Source of the DNA: JAJYKN01 sp035516155
Lineage (GTDB): Bacteria; Nitrospirota; UBA9217
Assembly (NCBI GenBank): GCA_035516155.1
Contig: DATJAP010000035.1
Coordinates: 62,001-126,000 of the forward strand
Length of the DNA stretch: 64,000 bases
Reading direction: 5' to 3'
The translations under genes were made by a program, and so were the position numbers. Each line of letters opens with the position of its first letter. Positions within the stretch are counted from its first letter, which is position 1. The notes under the pieces are model-generated. The model did no database searches and had not been told where the DNA came from. It worked only from the letters and a program-made list of their open reading frames with translations. Positions 1 through 8,845 of this stretch are shown one piece after another.

Positions 1-435
1 CCTCTTTATTCCACGCCATGAAACAGCAGGCTCGTCTGCTGCTGAATAAAATAAGAGGTAATTTTCTCCACCCTCTCAGAGGGCACCGGGAGAGATGAAG
101 TAGCTTATTGAAAATCTCATTTACTAGTTACTTCGTGCTGCCCCGTGGTCACTGTGTTCTCGGTGAAAATGGTTTTTCCCGTTTCTCGCTGCTCGTGCTC
201 GGCAGAAGAAAATATAGTTCTCTCTTAAAAGTATAGCATACAGGCTCTTGCGGGGTTGTGTGGCTGAAGAGGCAGAATGAGCGAGGAAAGCGCACACGCG
301 GTGCGTAATCTGGCGGATGCAGAATCCTGGTCAAAAACCGGGATAAAAGTTGGCTCCCGGTAGCCTGGCGGGGTTCCTTTTCTTCGCCGCTGCCGCGGCT
401 TGTGAGATACCGTCAGGACATCCCCGCCCTGCTGT
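1..435. other. Gene-free stretch with stem-loops, left window edge
   Basis: I see no credible gene here. Bases 1-58 can fold into a long hairpin: CCTCTT (1-6) faces AAGAGG (53-58), with an inner CAGCAG/CTGCTG stem. A second small palindrome (CCCTCT-C-AGAGGG) follows at about 71-84. The stretch lies downstream of tolB. A pal gene often follows tolB in Tol operons, but none is visible before the window ends, so pal may lie outside. Short open frames here have no recognisable protein features. Confidence 0.4.
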
Positions 436-1725
436 TTATGGCGACCAAGCCGGCGAAGTATAATTCGCATCGTTCGGCGTGATTCGCTCGAGATCCGTCC
501 CGTTGGCGTTCATGATGTAGATATTGAATTTCCCCTCTCGGTTCGAACTGAAAACAATCTGCCTGCCCGAAGGAGACCACGACGGATTTTCATCGCTTCC
601 CCGTCCGTTCGTGAGTATGCGAAAGTCCGATCCGTCGGGATTCACGGTCGCGATCTTGAATACCGCGCCGACTTGCGTTGAAAACACTATGCGATCTCCC
701 CGAGGCGACCAGTTCGGGGAAGCGTTATAGTTCCCTTCGAAGGATATTCTGCGGACATCTGTGCCGTCGGAACTCATGATATACAGCTGCGGTGTCCCCG
801 CCCTGCCCGAGGTGAAAGCGATTTCTCTTCCGTTCGGGGCCCAGGATGGAGAGACGTTGTCCGATACCCCGTAGGTCAGCCGCTCCAGATCATTTCCATT
901 CCTGCTTATGGTATAAATCTCGGCGCCGCTGTCTTTGCTGAGAGCAAGCGCAATGCGCTTGCCGTCCGGCGACCAGGCGGGAGAGATATTAAGACCTTCG
1001 CTGCCTGACAGCTTCCAGCGTCTGCCGGTTTCCATGTCCAGCGCGAAGAGATCGGGATTCCCGTCGCGATAGGAAACATAGGCGAGCACCTTGCCGTCCG
1101 GGCTCCACGCTGGCGAGAGACAGATGGAGCGGTCTCCCGTGACCCGCTTGGGATCCTGTCCGTCGTAGTCCATGATGTACAGTTCCTTGAATTTCGTCTT
1201 GTCGGACACATAGGCTATACGCGTGCGTGCAATGCCTTTTTCTCCGGTGTAGCGGTAAACGATCTCATCGGCAAAGGTGTGCACCATGCGGCGGAACGTT
1301 TCCGTGTTCCCGAAGTACTCCTTGCTCGCAAGGCGCATTCCCGATGCCGCATCGTAAAGTTTTCCGGACAGCACTATATCGCCCCCGCTTTTCCCGATCT
1401 GGCCCCAGACCACGCCGGTCAGTCCGAAGGTGCCCCCCCGCTTTACGACCTCCTCTGTCGGTTCCGAATTACCCGTGACCCCCAGATCCAACTTTTTCGC
1501 GTCAACGACGTCAAATATCTGAGAACGCCGAAGGTCGTCCTGCAGAACCTCAAGCGCCATCGCGCGCAGTGCGGGAGAGCCGGTCTGGTCCCTGATATCA
1601 AGCACAGTGATCGGGATCTTCTTGGTTTCTCCGCGGATCACACCAAGATAGTATTGGGAATGAACTGCAGCGGGCATCACGGCGAGGATGCACACTACTA
1701 TGACTGCTTTGAAAATGCGTTTCAT
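436..1725 (-). CDS. tolB: Tol-Pal system beta-propeller protein TolB
   Basis: Periplasmic component of the Tol-Pal envelope system, which couples the inner-membrane TolQRA motor to the peptidoglycan-associated lipoprotein Pal during outer-membrane constriction. The 429-residue protein starts with a signal peptide (MKRIFKAVIVVCILAVMPAA, cut near VHSQ). It has the TolB N-terminal domain to about residue 145, then a run of beta-propeller repeats (PD40 type) marked by the recurring SPAWSPDG-like motif. I count about six repeats, and the protein ends on SPAWSP, as TolB proteins normally do, so it is complete. It is the last gene of tolQ-tolR-tolA-tolB, 92 bp after tolA, on the same strand. Confidence 0.95.
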   Translation of the reverse strand: MKRIFKAVIVVCILAVMPAAVHSQYYLGVIRGETKKIPITVLDIRDQTGSPALRAMALEVLQDDLRRSQIFDVVDAKKLDLGVTGNSEPTEEVVKRGGTFGLTGVVWGQIGKSGGDIVLSGKLYDAASGMRLASKEYFGNTETFRRMVHTFADEIVYRYTGEKGIARTRIAYVSDKTKFKELYIMDYDGQDPKRVTGDRSICLSPAWSPDGKVLAYVSYRDGNPDLFALDMETGRRWKLSGSEGLNISPAWSPDGKRIALALSKDSGAEIYTISRNGNDLERLTYGVSDNVSPSWAPNGREIAFTSGRAGTPQLYIMSSDGTDVRRISFEGNYNASPNWSPRGDRIVFSTQVGAVFKIATVNPDGSDFRILTNGRGSDENPSWSPSGRQIVFSSNREGKFNIYIMNANGTDLERITPNDANYTSPAWSP

Positions 1726-1817
1726 GGCATGAGAACCCCAATACGCCAGCCGGGGGATACGAGTGCGTGTGGATCAAAATCGGACTTCCCTGCAGCCCTG
1801 CCCCGTGGCCCTCGGCC

Positions 1818-2603
1818 CTACTCGTTTTCCTGCAAATCGACGGTGAACACGGCGTAGTCCTTGTAGAACCCCTCCGGCATGGGCGGGAAGGGGCTCGACA
1901 TCAGGATGGCGCGAACCGCCGCCTGATCGAAATAGAAATTGCTACTCGACGCCAAGAGTTTCGCGTCACCCACCCTGCCTGACCGCAGAACGGTAAATTC
2001 GACTTTTGCCTTAGCCGCCGCCACTCCCGGAGGCGGATTCCAGTTCTGCTGTATTTTGTCGCGGACAAGAGCGATGTAGGGAGATACCTCGAGCTCCTCC
2101 GACGAGGAACTCACCGCGACATTCTCGGTCTTGCCGCCCGGTTTTCCCGTAGACGCAGAGGGTGCGGCAGAGGGCGCAGTCACCGGTGCCGCCCGTGCTG
2201 CAGGTTCTGCCGGTCTCGCTTCCGTTTTTACAGGCGCCTGCCGGAGGGCTTTCGCTTTCTCCGACGAGAAGGCCGGCAATGCTTCCTTATTCGGCAAAAC
2301 CTTTTCATGCTGCGCAAGCTCTTTTTTCACCAGCTCTTTGGGCTTCTCCCTGGGCGGTGCAGCTTCAGGCTTTGGCGGAGCCGGCGTTGCCGGTGCCGCA
2401 GATGAAGGCTCCGATGATGCAGGGGCGTTCAGCCTCACCAGCTTGACTTCGTAAAAAGGCGGAACATATATTTTCGGATGCACGGCAAATATGATGAAAA
2501 GCGCGAGCGCAACAAGAGCGGCATGCAGGAAAGAAGAAAAAAGGACGGCAAGCACCAGCTCGTTCCCGGATTGGCCGATCTTCCTGCCGAGGGAATGCCT
2601 CAT
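1818..2603 (-). CDS. tolA: TolA/TonB-type energy-transducing protein
   Basis: A 261-residue inner-membrane-anchored protein that should span the periplasm and pass energy from TolQR to TolB/Pal. A short cytoplasmic N terminus leads into one membrane segment (about residues 17-42). A Pro/Ala/Lys/Glu-rich periplasmic linker (about 55-160) follows, then a C-terminal TonB/TolA domain (about 165-261) with the usual YxxxVRxKIxxxW start, read here as YIALVRDKIQQNW. Position after tolQ and tolR and before tolB favours TolA over TonB, although the C-terminal domain by itself reads as TonB_C. Its ATG overlaps the tolR stop by 4 bp, suggesting translational coupling. Confidence 0.85.
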   Translation of the reverse strand: MRHSLGRKIGQSGNELVLAVLFSSFLHAALVALALFIIFAVHPKIYVPPFYEVKLVRLNAPASSEPSSAAPATPAPPKPEAAPPREKPKELVKKELAQHEKVLPNKEALPAFSSEKAKALRQAPVKTEARPAEPAARAAPVTAPSAAPSASTGKPGGKTENVAVSSSSEELEVSPYIALVRDKIQQNWNPPPGVAAAKAKVEFTVLRSGRVGDAKLLASSSNFYFDQAAVRAILMSSPFPPMPEGFYKDYAVFTVDLQENE

Positions 2604-3019
2604 TTGCCAGTCTCGACACCCGACGCAGCTTCCGTCACCATGCCGAGCCGGTCAATACCGGCGCGCTTTACCACGTCCATTACCTGCACTACGGCGCCGT
2701 AGGGTGCATCCTTGTCTGCGCGAAGATAGACGTTGACCATCGGTTTGGATTTGCGTATTGAATCAAGCACGCCTTTAAGATGGGAAATATCAACCCGTTC
2801 TTTTTCGACGAAAAGCTCCTGACTGCGCGTTACCGTGAGCACAATGCGGTCTTCGGGTTTGATGCTGTTGGCAGCGGATTTCGGCAGGTTGACATCCAGC
2901 CCCCTGCTCATCATGGGCGAGACGATCATGTAAAAGAAAAGGATCGTGAGCAGAACGTCGATGAGCGGGACCAGGTTCAGCTCGCGGATAATATGCCGTT
3001 CCCGTCGCTCAAAGCTCAT
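2600..3019 (-). CDS. tolR: TolR/ExbD-type motor protein
   Basis: A 139-residue ExbD/TolR family protein: a short cytoplasmic N terminus, one membrane helix and a periplasmic domain. The proton-path aspartate is visible in the helix motif PLIDVLLTILFFYMIV. The periplasmic part ends with VVQVMDVVKRAGIDRLGMVT, typical of the family, and length is normal. It overlaps tolQ upstream and tolA downstream by 4 bp each, so the three proteins are probably made in fixed proportion. TolR rather than ExbD is assigned from the tolB at the end of the same operon. Confidence 0.92.
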   Translation of the reverse strand: MSFERRERHIIRELNLVPLIDVLLTILFFYMIVSPMMSRGLDVNLPKSAANSIKPEDRIVLTVTRSQELFVEKERVDISHLKGVLDSIRKSKPMVNVYLRADKDAPYGAVVQVMDVVKRAGIDRLGMVTEAASGVETGK

Positions 3020-3732
3020 GACTTCCTCCGGAGCATGTTTCGCTCGAGATAGCTCAGAAATTCCATGGAGAACGAATCACACCGGATGGCAATGTCCCGG
3101 ATCTTGTCGGCAAAATAGTTATAGGCGATCACGGCGGGAATTGCCACAAAGAGGCCTGAGATGGTGTTGATGAGCGCCGCGGCAAGACCCGGCGCTAGCG
3201 ATCCGATGTCGCCCGCACCCTTCAGACCGATGCCGTAAAAGGCGTCCATGATGCCCCATACCGTGCCGAAGAGCCCCAGGAGCGGACCGACCGTTCCCGT
3301 CGTCCCGAGAAAAGCGAGGTAGCGCTCCATGTAGACGATCTCGTCCTGCGTCGTGATCCTGAGAGAACGCTCGATCTCCTGGGAAATGAGCGGCCGTTCC
3401 TCTTCCGTCACATTTCCGTTAGGCAGGGTTTTGATGATGGACTCGGCTTCGCGATAGCCCTCGAGGAACAGCGTCGAGAGAGGGCTGAATTTCTTTGCTT
3501 CCGCGCGCCGCATCAGTTCATCGATGTTCTTTGTCCTCCTGAAATCATGGAGAAAGTCGTGGGACTCCTTCTCCGCTCTCCGTAGGAACTGGTATTTAAG
3601 CAGAATCATGGCCCAGGACACGATTGAAAATCCCATGAGGATTGCCACAATCCCCTTGCCGACCCATCCGGTCTCGCCGAAGAGACCGAGCACTCCCGTG
3701 CCCAGTCCGGGCACCGCGCTGATTGCGAACAT
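3016..3732 (-). CDS. tolQ: TolQ/ExbB-type proton channel protein
   Basis: A 238-residue MotA/TolQ/ExbB family inner-membrane protein and the first gene of the tol operon. The first membrane segment is at about residues 24-46. A long cytoplasmic loop follows, and the paired C-terminal segments contain the family signature GTTGTVGPLLGLFGTVWGIM. With TolR it forms the proton-driven stator complex that energises TolA. A ribosome-binding sequence (GGAGG) precedes the ATG at 3732. The 188 bp upstream of it hold no gene and should carry the operon promoter, though no consensus promoter stood out. Confidence 0.93.
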   Translation of the reverse strand: MFAISAVPGLGTGVLGLFGETGWVGKGIVAILMGFSIVSWAMILLKYQFLRRAEKESHDFLHDFRRTKNIDELMRRAEAKKFSPLSTLFLEGYREAESIIKTLPNGNVTEEERPLISQEIERSLRITTQDEIVYMERYLAFLGTTGTVGPLLGLFGTVWGIMDAFYGIGLKGAGDIGSLAPGLAAALINTISGLFVAIPAVIAYNYFADKIRDIAIRCDSFSMEFLSYLERNMLRRKS

Positions 3733-3920
3733 TGAAACCTCCGATTGTTTTTTTTCACCGCAGAAGACACAGAGAAATATGATTTTACCAAATAAATGCC
3801 ATGGGGTTTTTGTAATGTGAGAACATTGATTTTTTGGCCGGGATCAGGTTCTGACGTACGTCTGTTGCCAGATATATCTTTTTTCCCCTCAGCGTCCGCC
3901 GCGGCAAAAAAACTTTCAGG

Positions 3921-5849
3921 CTAAATCATAGCCATTATGTTCCCCATATCTGAAACATCATACCCGCCCATGCTCACGATTTGATCGCGAAATGCCTTGT
4001 CGTCCCGGATAATTGAGAGTAAAGCCTGCAACATGGGTGTATCGTAGAACCGCTTCGGGACCGCGAGATCATACCGCTCCTGCGCCACCGGAATAAAGTC
4101 CAGCCCCAATGCATGGGCTGCCGAGAGCACGCCGAGCCCGATGTCGGCCGCACCCGAAAGAACTGCTGCAGCCACCGCCATATGGGTGAATTCCTCGTGA
4201 TCATACCCTTTTACATTTCTCGGGTCAATCTTTAATCTCCTCAGGTGGAGATCCGTCAAGAGTCGCGTGCCCGCGCCCGTCTGTCGGTTCACAAACGTCA
4301 CGTCCCCTCGTGTAAGGTCCTCGAACCCTTGCACGTTTTTCGGGTTATCTTTGGCCACGATGAAACCCTGGGTGCGGTAAACCAGGTTCACGAGAACGGT
4401 ACCGGCATCAGGAAGCATTTTTGTAATATAACCGACGTTGTATTCACCAGTTTCTTCGTCGAGCAAATGCATTCCTGCCAGATGGGCTTCTCCGCGTTTG
4501 AGCGCCAGGAGCCCCCCCATGCTCCCCACATGCGCCGATGAGAGTGTAAACTCCGCATGTTTCTTCTTGAGAAAATTGCCGAGCACGTCCAGGGCGTTGT
4601 CATGGGAACCGATGCAGACAATGGTGTTCTCAATATCACGACTCGGCCGGAGAAGCTCCACCTTTATTTCATGCCCCGCCGCGATCCCTTCGTTTGCCGC
4701 GGGAACACGGATGATGCCGTCGGCGCGGACAAGTGACATAAGTGCGCCCGCTCCCCGACTCACGGGCGTCACGACCAGGTTGTCCCCAACGCGTCCGAGT
4801 TTCACTCGGATGAACTCCTCCTGGCCGAGTGAGGAAGCCACCTGCCTGCTGAGTTTTGCCGTGACCGTCCCCAGTTCAGGCGGTGTGACCCCAAGAAGTG
4901 AGTATATGAGGGGTTTCACGAAAAGGTTGAAGGTGAGCGCTGCCGACACGGGATAGCCGGGGATCCCGATAACCGGCTTGCCCCGCACGATTCCAAGGAT
5001 CACGGGCTTGCCCGGTTTGATGTTGACGCCATGCACAACGACGTCGCCGAGTTCGGCGATCACATCGGCGGTAAAGTCCTCCCTGCCTGCCGATGATCCA
5101 GCGTTGATTACGACAATTTCCGATTCGGCGTGGGCTTCCAGAATTGTATTCCCGAGCGATGCTGCGTCATCCTTGACAATGTTTTTTCGCATCCCATGGG
5201 CTCCGCACTCCGCAGCCATGGCGAAAAGCATTATCGAATTAAAGTCGATAATGTCACCCTTTTTCAGTTCGCTGCCGGGCTCAACGAGTTCCGTTCCCGT
5301 GGGGATGATCGAGACAACGGGCCGGCGACGGACCAGGACAGACGTATGGCCGGACGCAATCATCGCCGCCATATCGACGGGACGGACAACAGTGTTCTCC
5401 GGGATGATGAGCTCCGTGGCAACGATATCCTCGCCAACCAGGCGCACATGCTGCCAGGGGGTCGCGGGCTTCAAGATCTCGATCTCCGATTCAGAGATTT
5501 TCTCCACGTCCTCGATCATGATCACGGCATCATACCCGTCAGGTAGGGGGTCGCCGGTATCCACGAACACGGCATTGTCAGGCATAGTGAGGCGCTTCGG
5601 CCTGGTTTCGGCTGCACCAAAGGTGTCGCTAAAGCGGACGGCGACGCCGTCCATGGCGGCAGAGTGATAGAAGGGAGACGATATATTCGCGATAACGGCT
5701 TCCGAGGTGACCCGTCCGAGCGAATCGCCGACGAGTATGCGTTCCCCGCCAAGCGGTCCTCCGATGCCCGCTGCATTCAATGCTTCGTGAAATCTCCGGA
5801 TCGCATCGGCAAGCGGCTGATTATCGAGATATTTTTTTTTTTTGTACAT
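3921..5849 (-). CDS. Molybdopterin molybdenumtransferase MoeA fused to a PBP-like substrate-binding domain
   Basis: A 642-residue two-part protein. Residues 1 to about 405 are a complete MoeA/gephyrin module that would insert molybdate or tungstate into molybdopterin: N-terminal MoeA_N with MDGVAVR, then the MoCF domain with INAGSSAGREDFT and PGKPVILG, then the small C-terminal MoeA domain. From about 410 to the end is a periplasmic-binding-protein-like domain with no signal peptide, recognisable from NRQTGAGTRLL and the GAADIGLGV segment. Such soluble PBP domains occur on some MoeA proteins and ModE-type regulators, so an oxyanion or cofactor-sensing role is inferred. The fusion lies 114 bp downstream of a second, unfused moeA. 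Confidence 0.88.
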   Translation of the reverse strand: MYKKKKYLDNQPLADAIRRFHEALNAAGIGGPLGGERILVGDSLGRVTSEAVIANISSPFYHSAAMDGVAVRFSDTFGAAETRPKRLTMPDNAVFVDTGDPLPDGYDAVIMIEDVEKISESEIEILKPATPWQHVRLVGEDIVATELIIPENTVVRPVDMAAMIASGHTSVLVRRRPVVSIIPTGTELVEPGSELKKGDIIDFNSIMLFAMAAECGAHGMRKNIVKDDAASLGNTILEAHAESEIVVINAGSSAGREDFTADVIAELGDVVVHGVNIKPGKPVILGIVRGKPVIGIPGYPVSAALTFNLFVKPLIYSLLGVTPPELGTVTAKLSRQVASSLGQEEFIRVKLGRVGDNLVVTPVSRGAGALMSLVRADGIIRVPAANEGIAAGHEIKVELLRPSRDIENTIVCIGSHDNALDVLGNFLKKKHAEFTLSSAHVGSMGGLLALKRGEAHLAGMHLLDEETGEYNVGYITKMLPDAGTVLVNLVYRTQGFIVAKDNPKNVQGFEDLTRGDVTFVNRQTGAGTRLLTDLHLRRLKIDPRNVKGYDHEEFTHMAVAAAVLSGAADIGLGVLSAAHALGLDFIPVAQERYDLAVPKRFYDTPMLQALLSIIRDDKAFRDQIVSMGGYDVSDMGNIMAMI

Positions 5850-5963
5850 AGAGTAATGCTCTCTTACAGAATGCGGCTTTGGGCTGTTAACGTCATTCTC
5901 ATTTGCCGGGAATCGTCCTTCTTCAAGCGGGTTCTCTGATCGTTCCCGGGGAAACTGCTGCTG

Positions 5964-7244
5964 TCAGAACAACCTTACTTCCACTTCCTCCCCCGTCTCG
6001 ATTCCGATCTTGTTGACGGGTATCACGACGGTGCCCACGGCCTTTACGAGAGTGCTGATGAGCCCTGAGGCTCCGAAAACAGGCCGCGCCCAGAGTCCGT
6101 CAGCCCGCTTCTCGAGAGTAACCCGAACGTGGTCTTCCCGACCCGGGCTCGATGCAATGCTTCGCGCAAGGTGTGCCTTGACCGTGCGAAAGGCTGGTAC
6201 ACTCTCCAGTACGGGATTTGGAATTTCTCCGGCCATACGGAAGAGAAGGGGCTTGACGAAAACTTCGAAGCAGGTGTTGACTGCGGCAGGATGCCCGGGG
6301 AGCCCGAATACCGGCACGTGCCCATGCGAGGAGCCGACGAGACCGACAACGAGCGGCTTGCCCGGTTTGAGGGACACACCGTGAACAAGGACTCCGGGTT
6401 GTCCCGCATCATTGATCACTCTGGCCGTCAAATCAGCGGTGCCGACCGAACTGCCGCCGGTCACCAGAACCAGGTCGCTATCGCTGATTGCCGCGTCCAA
6501 TGTCTCCCGAAGCCGGGCATACTCATCACGGATGATGCCTTTCTTGACGGGCAAGCCCCCTGCCTGGGAGATCAAACCCTCAAGATTATAGGAATTGCTG
6601 TCGCGTATCTGACCGGGACCGGGAACGCTGTCCGCGGGAACGATCTCGTTTCCAGTCGAAATGATCGATACGCGCGGCTGCCTCAGGACGCTGATGCGCG
6701 TGATCCCCACTGAAGCGAAGGCTGACATGTCCTGCGGCCGCATCCGGTGCCCGCGACTCAGGATGGCTTCGCCCTTTTTGATATCATCGCCCGTCCGCAC
6801 CACATTCTCAAAGGGGGCAACGGGCCTGACCACTTCGATGCTTGTTTCATTTACCTGCTGGGTTTGTTCGAACATTACCACTGCGTCCGCACCCTCCGGA
6901 AGAGCCCCGCCGGTGGCGATTTTCATTGTTTCACCTTTTGCAACTACCCGATCAGGCAGGGTTCCCATGAGAATGTCGCCAACCACAGCCAGGAGCGCGG
7001 GCCTTGACTCCGCGGCGCCGAAGGTATCGGCACTCCTGACAGCATAACCATCCATGGTCGAACGGTCGAACTCGGGGAGATCAACGGGGGATGAAATGTT
7101 TTCCGCCAGGATCCGTCCCAGCGCCACACTGATTGGAATATTTTCCTGAGGAGGATCCGGAAGAACGAGATGCCCATACAGGATTTTGAGTGCATCTTCC
7201 CTTGACACAATACCACTCCTGCCGAGCATATCTTTCACGGTCAT
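5964..7244 (-). CDS. moeA: Molybdopterin molybdenumtransferase MoeA
   Basis: A 426-residue single-function MoeA, catalysing metal insertion into adenylylated molybdopterin in the cytoplasm. It shows MoeA_N with the family motif FDRSTMDGYAVRSADTFGA, the MoCF/MoaB-like domain with STGNEIV and TGGSSVGTADLT, the PGKPLVVG loop, and the C-terminal barrel ending VEVRLF. It is upstream of the MoeA-PBP fusion and downstream of trxB on the same strand. Two MoeA paralogues side by side are often seen in anaerobes that use both Mo and W enzymes or several cofactor forms. Which metal each handles cannot be told from sequence. Confidence 0.93.
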   Translation of the reverse strand: MTVKDMLGRSGIVSREDALKILYGHLVLPDPPQENIPISVALGRILAENISSPVDLPEFDRSTMDGYAVRSADTFGAAESRPALLAVVGDILMGTLPDRVVAKGETMKIATGGALPEGADAVVMFEQTQQVNETSIEVVRPVAPFENVVRTGDDIKKGEAILSRGHRMRPQDMSAFASVGITRISVLRQPRVSIISTGNEIVPADSVPGPGQIRDSNSYNLEGLISQAGGLPVKKGIIRDEYARLRETLDAAISDSDLVLVTGGSSVGTADLTARVINDAGQPGVLVHGVSLKPGKPLVVGLVGSSHGHVPVFGLPGHPAAVNTCFEVFVKPLLFRMAGEIPNPVLESVPAFRTVKAHLARSIASSPGREDHVRVTLEKRADGLWARPVFGASGLISTLVKAVGTVVIPVNKIGIETGEEVEVRLF

Positions 7245-7391
7245 GAATACTCCATGACAACTATCGAATCCCGCGGTCCATAAGTAGAAACACCATAGCG
7301 GGATTCCCGGTCTTTAATCATCGGCTGCGGAGTGCCGGTGACGGCACCCTGCGGTGCCGGCGGCATTGAGACGTTGAAGTCCGCGATATTT
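7245..7391 (-). promoter_or_regulatory. Structured leader between trxB and moeA
   Basis: These 147 bp upstream of moeA contain strong inverted repeats. GAATCCCGC (7266-7274) and GCGGGATTC (7298-7306) form a perfect 9-bp stem. Further upstream on the minus strand, two stems compete for the same bases: GTGCCG/CGGCAC (7332-7337 with 7342-7347) and GGCACC/GGTGCC (7343-7348 with 7353-7358). Mutually exclusive stems ahead of a cofactor gene suggest attenuation or a riboswitch. I could not match it by eye to the molybdenum-cofactor RNA motif, so the role is a guess. Confidence 0.3.
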
Positions 7392-8324
7392 CTATTTACC
7401 CGCCGCCTTGGCTTTAATCTTGCGCACATAGGACGCTGCCCGCATGCCCGCGACCGATCCCTCTCCCGCAGCAGCCACGATCTGCATTCCGCCGCATGTG
7501 CAGTCGCCTGCGGCGAATACACCGTCGAGGTTCATGCGCTGGTGTTTGTCCACGATGAGACAGCCGCGGTCGTCCGTCAGCCCTCCGGCACGTAGAATCA
7601 GCTGCGAGATCGGCGTGGAGCCCATGGCGATAAACACGCCTTCCAGGGGGAGAATTTCCTCTACGCCGTTGCGGGATATTTTGATCCCCGTCACGAGCTC
7701 GTCGCCGATGACGGAATGGATTTTCGATTGGGGAAGAATTTCCACGTTCGGCTTTGATTTGAGACGGTTCATGACCGCAGTCACGATATCGAGTTCCTTA
7801 TGCGGGATCATTGTCACTTTCTCAGCCAAGTCGGCCAGATGCAGTGCCTCTTCGGCGGCCTCGTCGTCCGATCCGACCACAGCCACTTTCCTGCCTTTGA
7901 AAAAATTGCCGTCGCAGGTGGCGCAGTAGGATACTCCTTTCCCGAGGAATTCTTTTGCACCAGGAACTTCCAGTTTCTTTCTTGCAACGCCGATTGCAAT
8001 GAGCACGACAGGAGCTTCATACACCTCTTCGCGCGTACGCACGCGTTTGAGCTCTCCCTGCAGTTCCATGTCCACTACTTCCACTGGATAGATGATCGTC
8101 GCGCCGAACTTCTCAGCCTGTTTGGCCATAATCTGCGTAAGGTCCATGCCGTTAATGCTTTCATAGCCGGGGTAGTTCTCGATATGGGCGATCTTGGCGG
8201 TATAGCCACCGACAAAATCCTTTTCGAGCACAACGCACTTCTGGCCCGCTCTGCCAAGATACAGTGCGGCCGTAAGTCCTGCCGGACCTGAACCGATGAT
8301 AATTGCATCGAACAATTGTGCCAT
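7392..8324 (-). CDS. trxB: Thioredoxin reductase (NADPH), TrxB family
   Basis: A 310-residue flavoprotein of the low-molecular-weight thioredoxin reductase family, passing electrons from NADPH through FAD and a redox disulfide to thioredoxin-like partners. The N-terminal FAD Rossmann motif is IIGSGPAGLTAALYLGRAG. The active-site pair is in SYCATCDGNFFKG (CxxC). The second nucleotide site starts at KVAVVGSDDEAAEEA, where the usual Gly-rich pattern is altered (VGSDD rather than VGGGD). The C-terminal FAD motif is GVFAAGDCT. The altered pyridine-nucleotide loop could mean a different donor, such as ferredoxin or NADH; this is inference. RBS GGAGGAG precedes the ATG. Confidence 0.9.
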   Translation of the reverse strand: MAQLFDAIIIGSGPAGLTAALYLGRAGQKCVVLEKDFVGGYTAKIAHIENYPGYESINGMDLTQIMAKQAEKFGATIIYPVEVVDMELQGELKRVRTREEVYEAPVVLIAIGVARKKLEVPGAKEFLGKGVSYCATCDGNFFKGRKVAVVGSDDEAAEEALHLADLAEKVTMIPHKELDIVTAVMNRLKSKPNVEILPQSKIHSVIGDELVTGIKISRNGVEEILPLEGVFIAMGSTPISQLILRAGGLTDDRGCLIVDKHQRMNLDGVFAAGDCTCGGMQIVAAAGEGSVAGMRAASYVRKIKAKAAGK

Positions 8325-8670
8325 ACTGCTCTCCTCCTCGATGAGAAACTAGTCCATTTTATCCAAGCGGCGGGTACAAGTCAACAAAGGAAACAATAAC
8401 GAACCACTCTCGCCGCAGTGACAATAGTGCGGCGATCCTCCGTTCTTACATCGTATGCACTCACGAAGCCCAGGCTGCGCCATGGTCGTATTCCCCTTGC
8501 GCGGCCCGTTAGATATCGTGTAGTATAAATGACCGGGAAGTAAATAACGTTAACTCTCCGATAGTTCCCCCTCCCTGATGCTTCCACTTCGAGAGGGGGG
8601 CCATGGCAGGGAGCAAGTCCGGTATAAATATGAGTATGTTTATCGTTATTCTGAAGATCGAGGAGGGAGT
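8325..8670. other. Divergent intergenic region trxB / small cysteine protein
   Basis: This 346-bp region separates trxB (minus strand) from the small plus-strand gene at 8671 and should hold both promoters. I see no gene. There is a C-rich/G-rich inverted repeat, CCCCCT (8567-8572) against AGGGGG (8594-8599). A strong ribosome-binding site, AGGAGGG, lies at the right end just before the small gene. No convincing promoter pair was found. Confidence 0.35.
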
Positions 8671-8844
8671 ATGGATCGGGATAAGATTATCGACGCGATA
8701 CGAAGGGCCTCAGAAAACAACCGGCTCTCCTGTGAAAAAGCCCATGAGTTGTCCCGGCTACTGGAAGTCCCCCTGCAGGAAATCGGGGCAATCTGCAATG
8801 ATGTCAATATCAGGATTGCGTCGTGCCAACTGGGCTGTTTTTGA
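8671..8844 (+). CDS. Small 57-residue protein with helix-turn-helix-like body and C-terminal CxxxCF tail
   Basis: The start MDRDKIIDAIRR was chosen because AGGAGGG sits five bases upstream; a longer open frame begins at 8578 but has no such signal. The product is 57 residues. A helical body contains a stretch (RLSCEKAHELSRLLEVPLQE) that reads like a recognition-helix layout, and it ends CQLGCF, with a third cysteine at SCEK. I have a recollection of similar small proteins ending in CxLGCF in anaerobic delta-group genomes but cannot verify a family. The cysteines could bind a metal. It is divergent from trxB/moeA, which makes a redox or molybdenum-related role possible but unproven. Confidence 0.7.
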   Translation: MDRDKIIDAIRRASENNRLSCEKAHELSRLLEVPLQEIGAICNDVNIRIASCQLGCF

Positions 8845-8845
8845 C

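Noticed and set aside
7245..7391. Molybdenum-cofactor riboswitch
   Set aside because: Stems are present, but I could not match the known motif's conserved core by eye, so only a structured leader is claimed.
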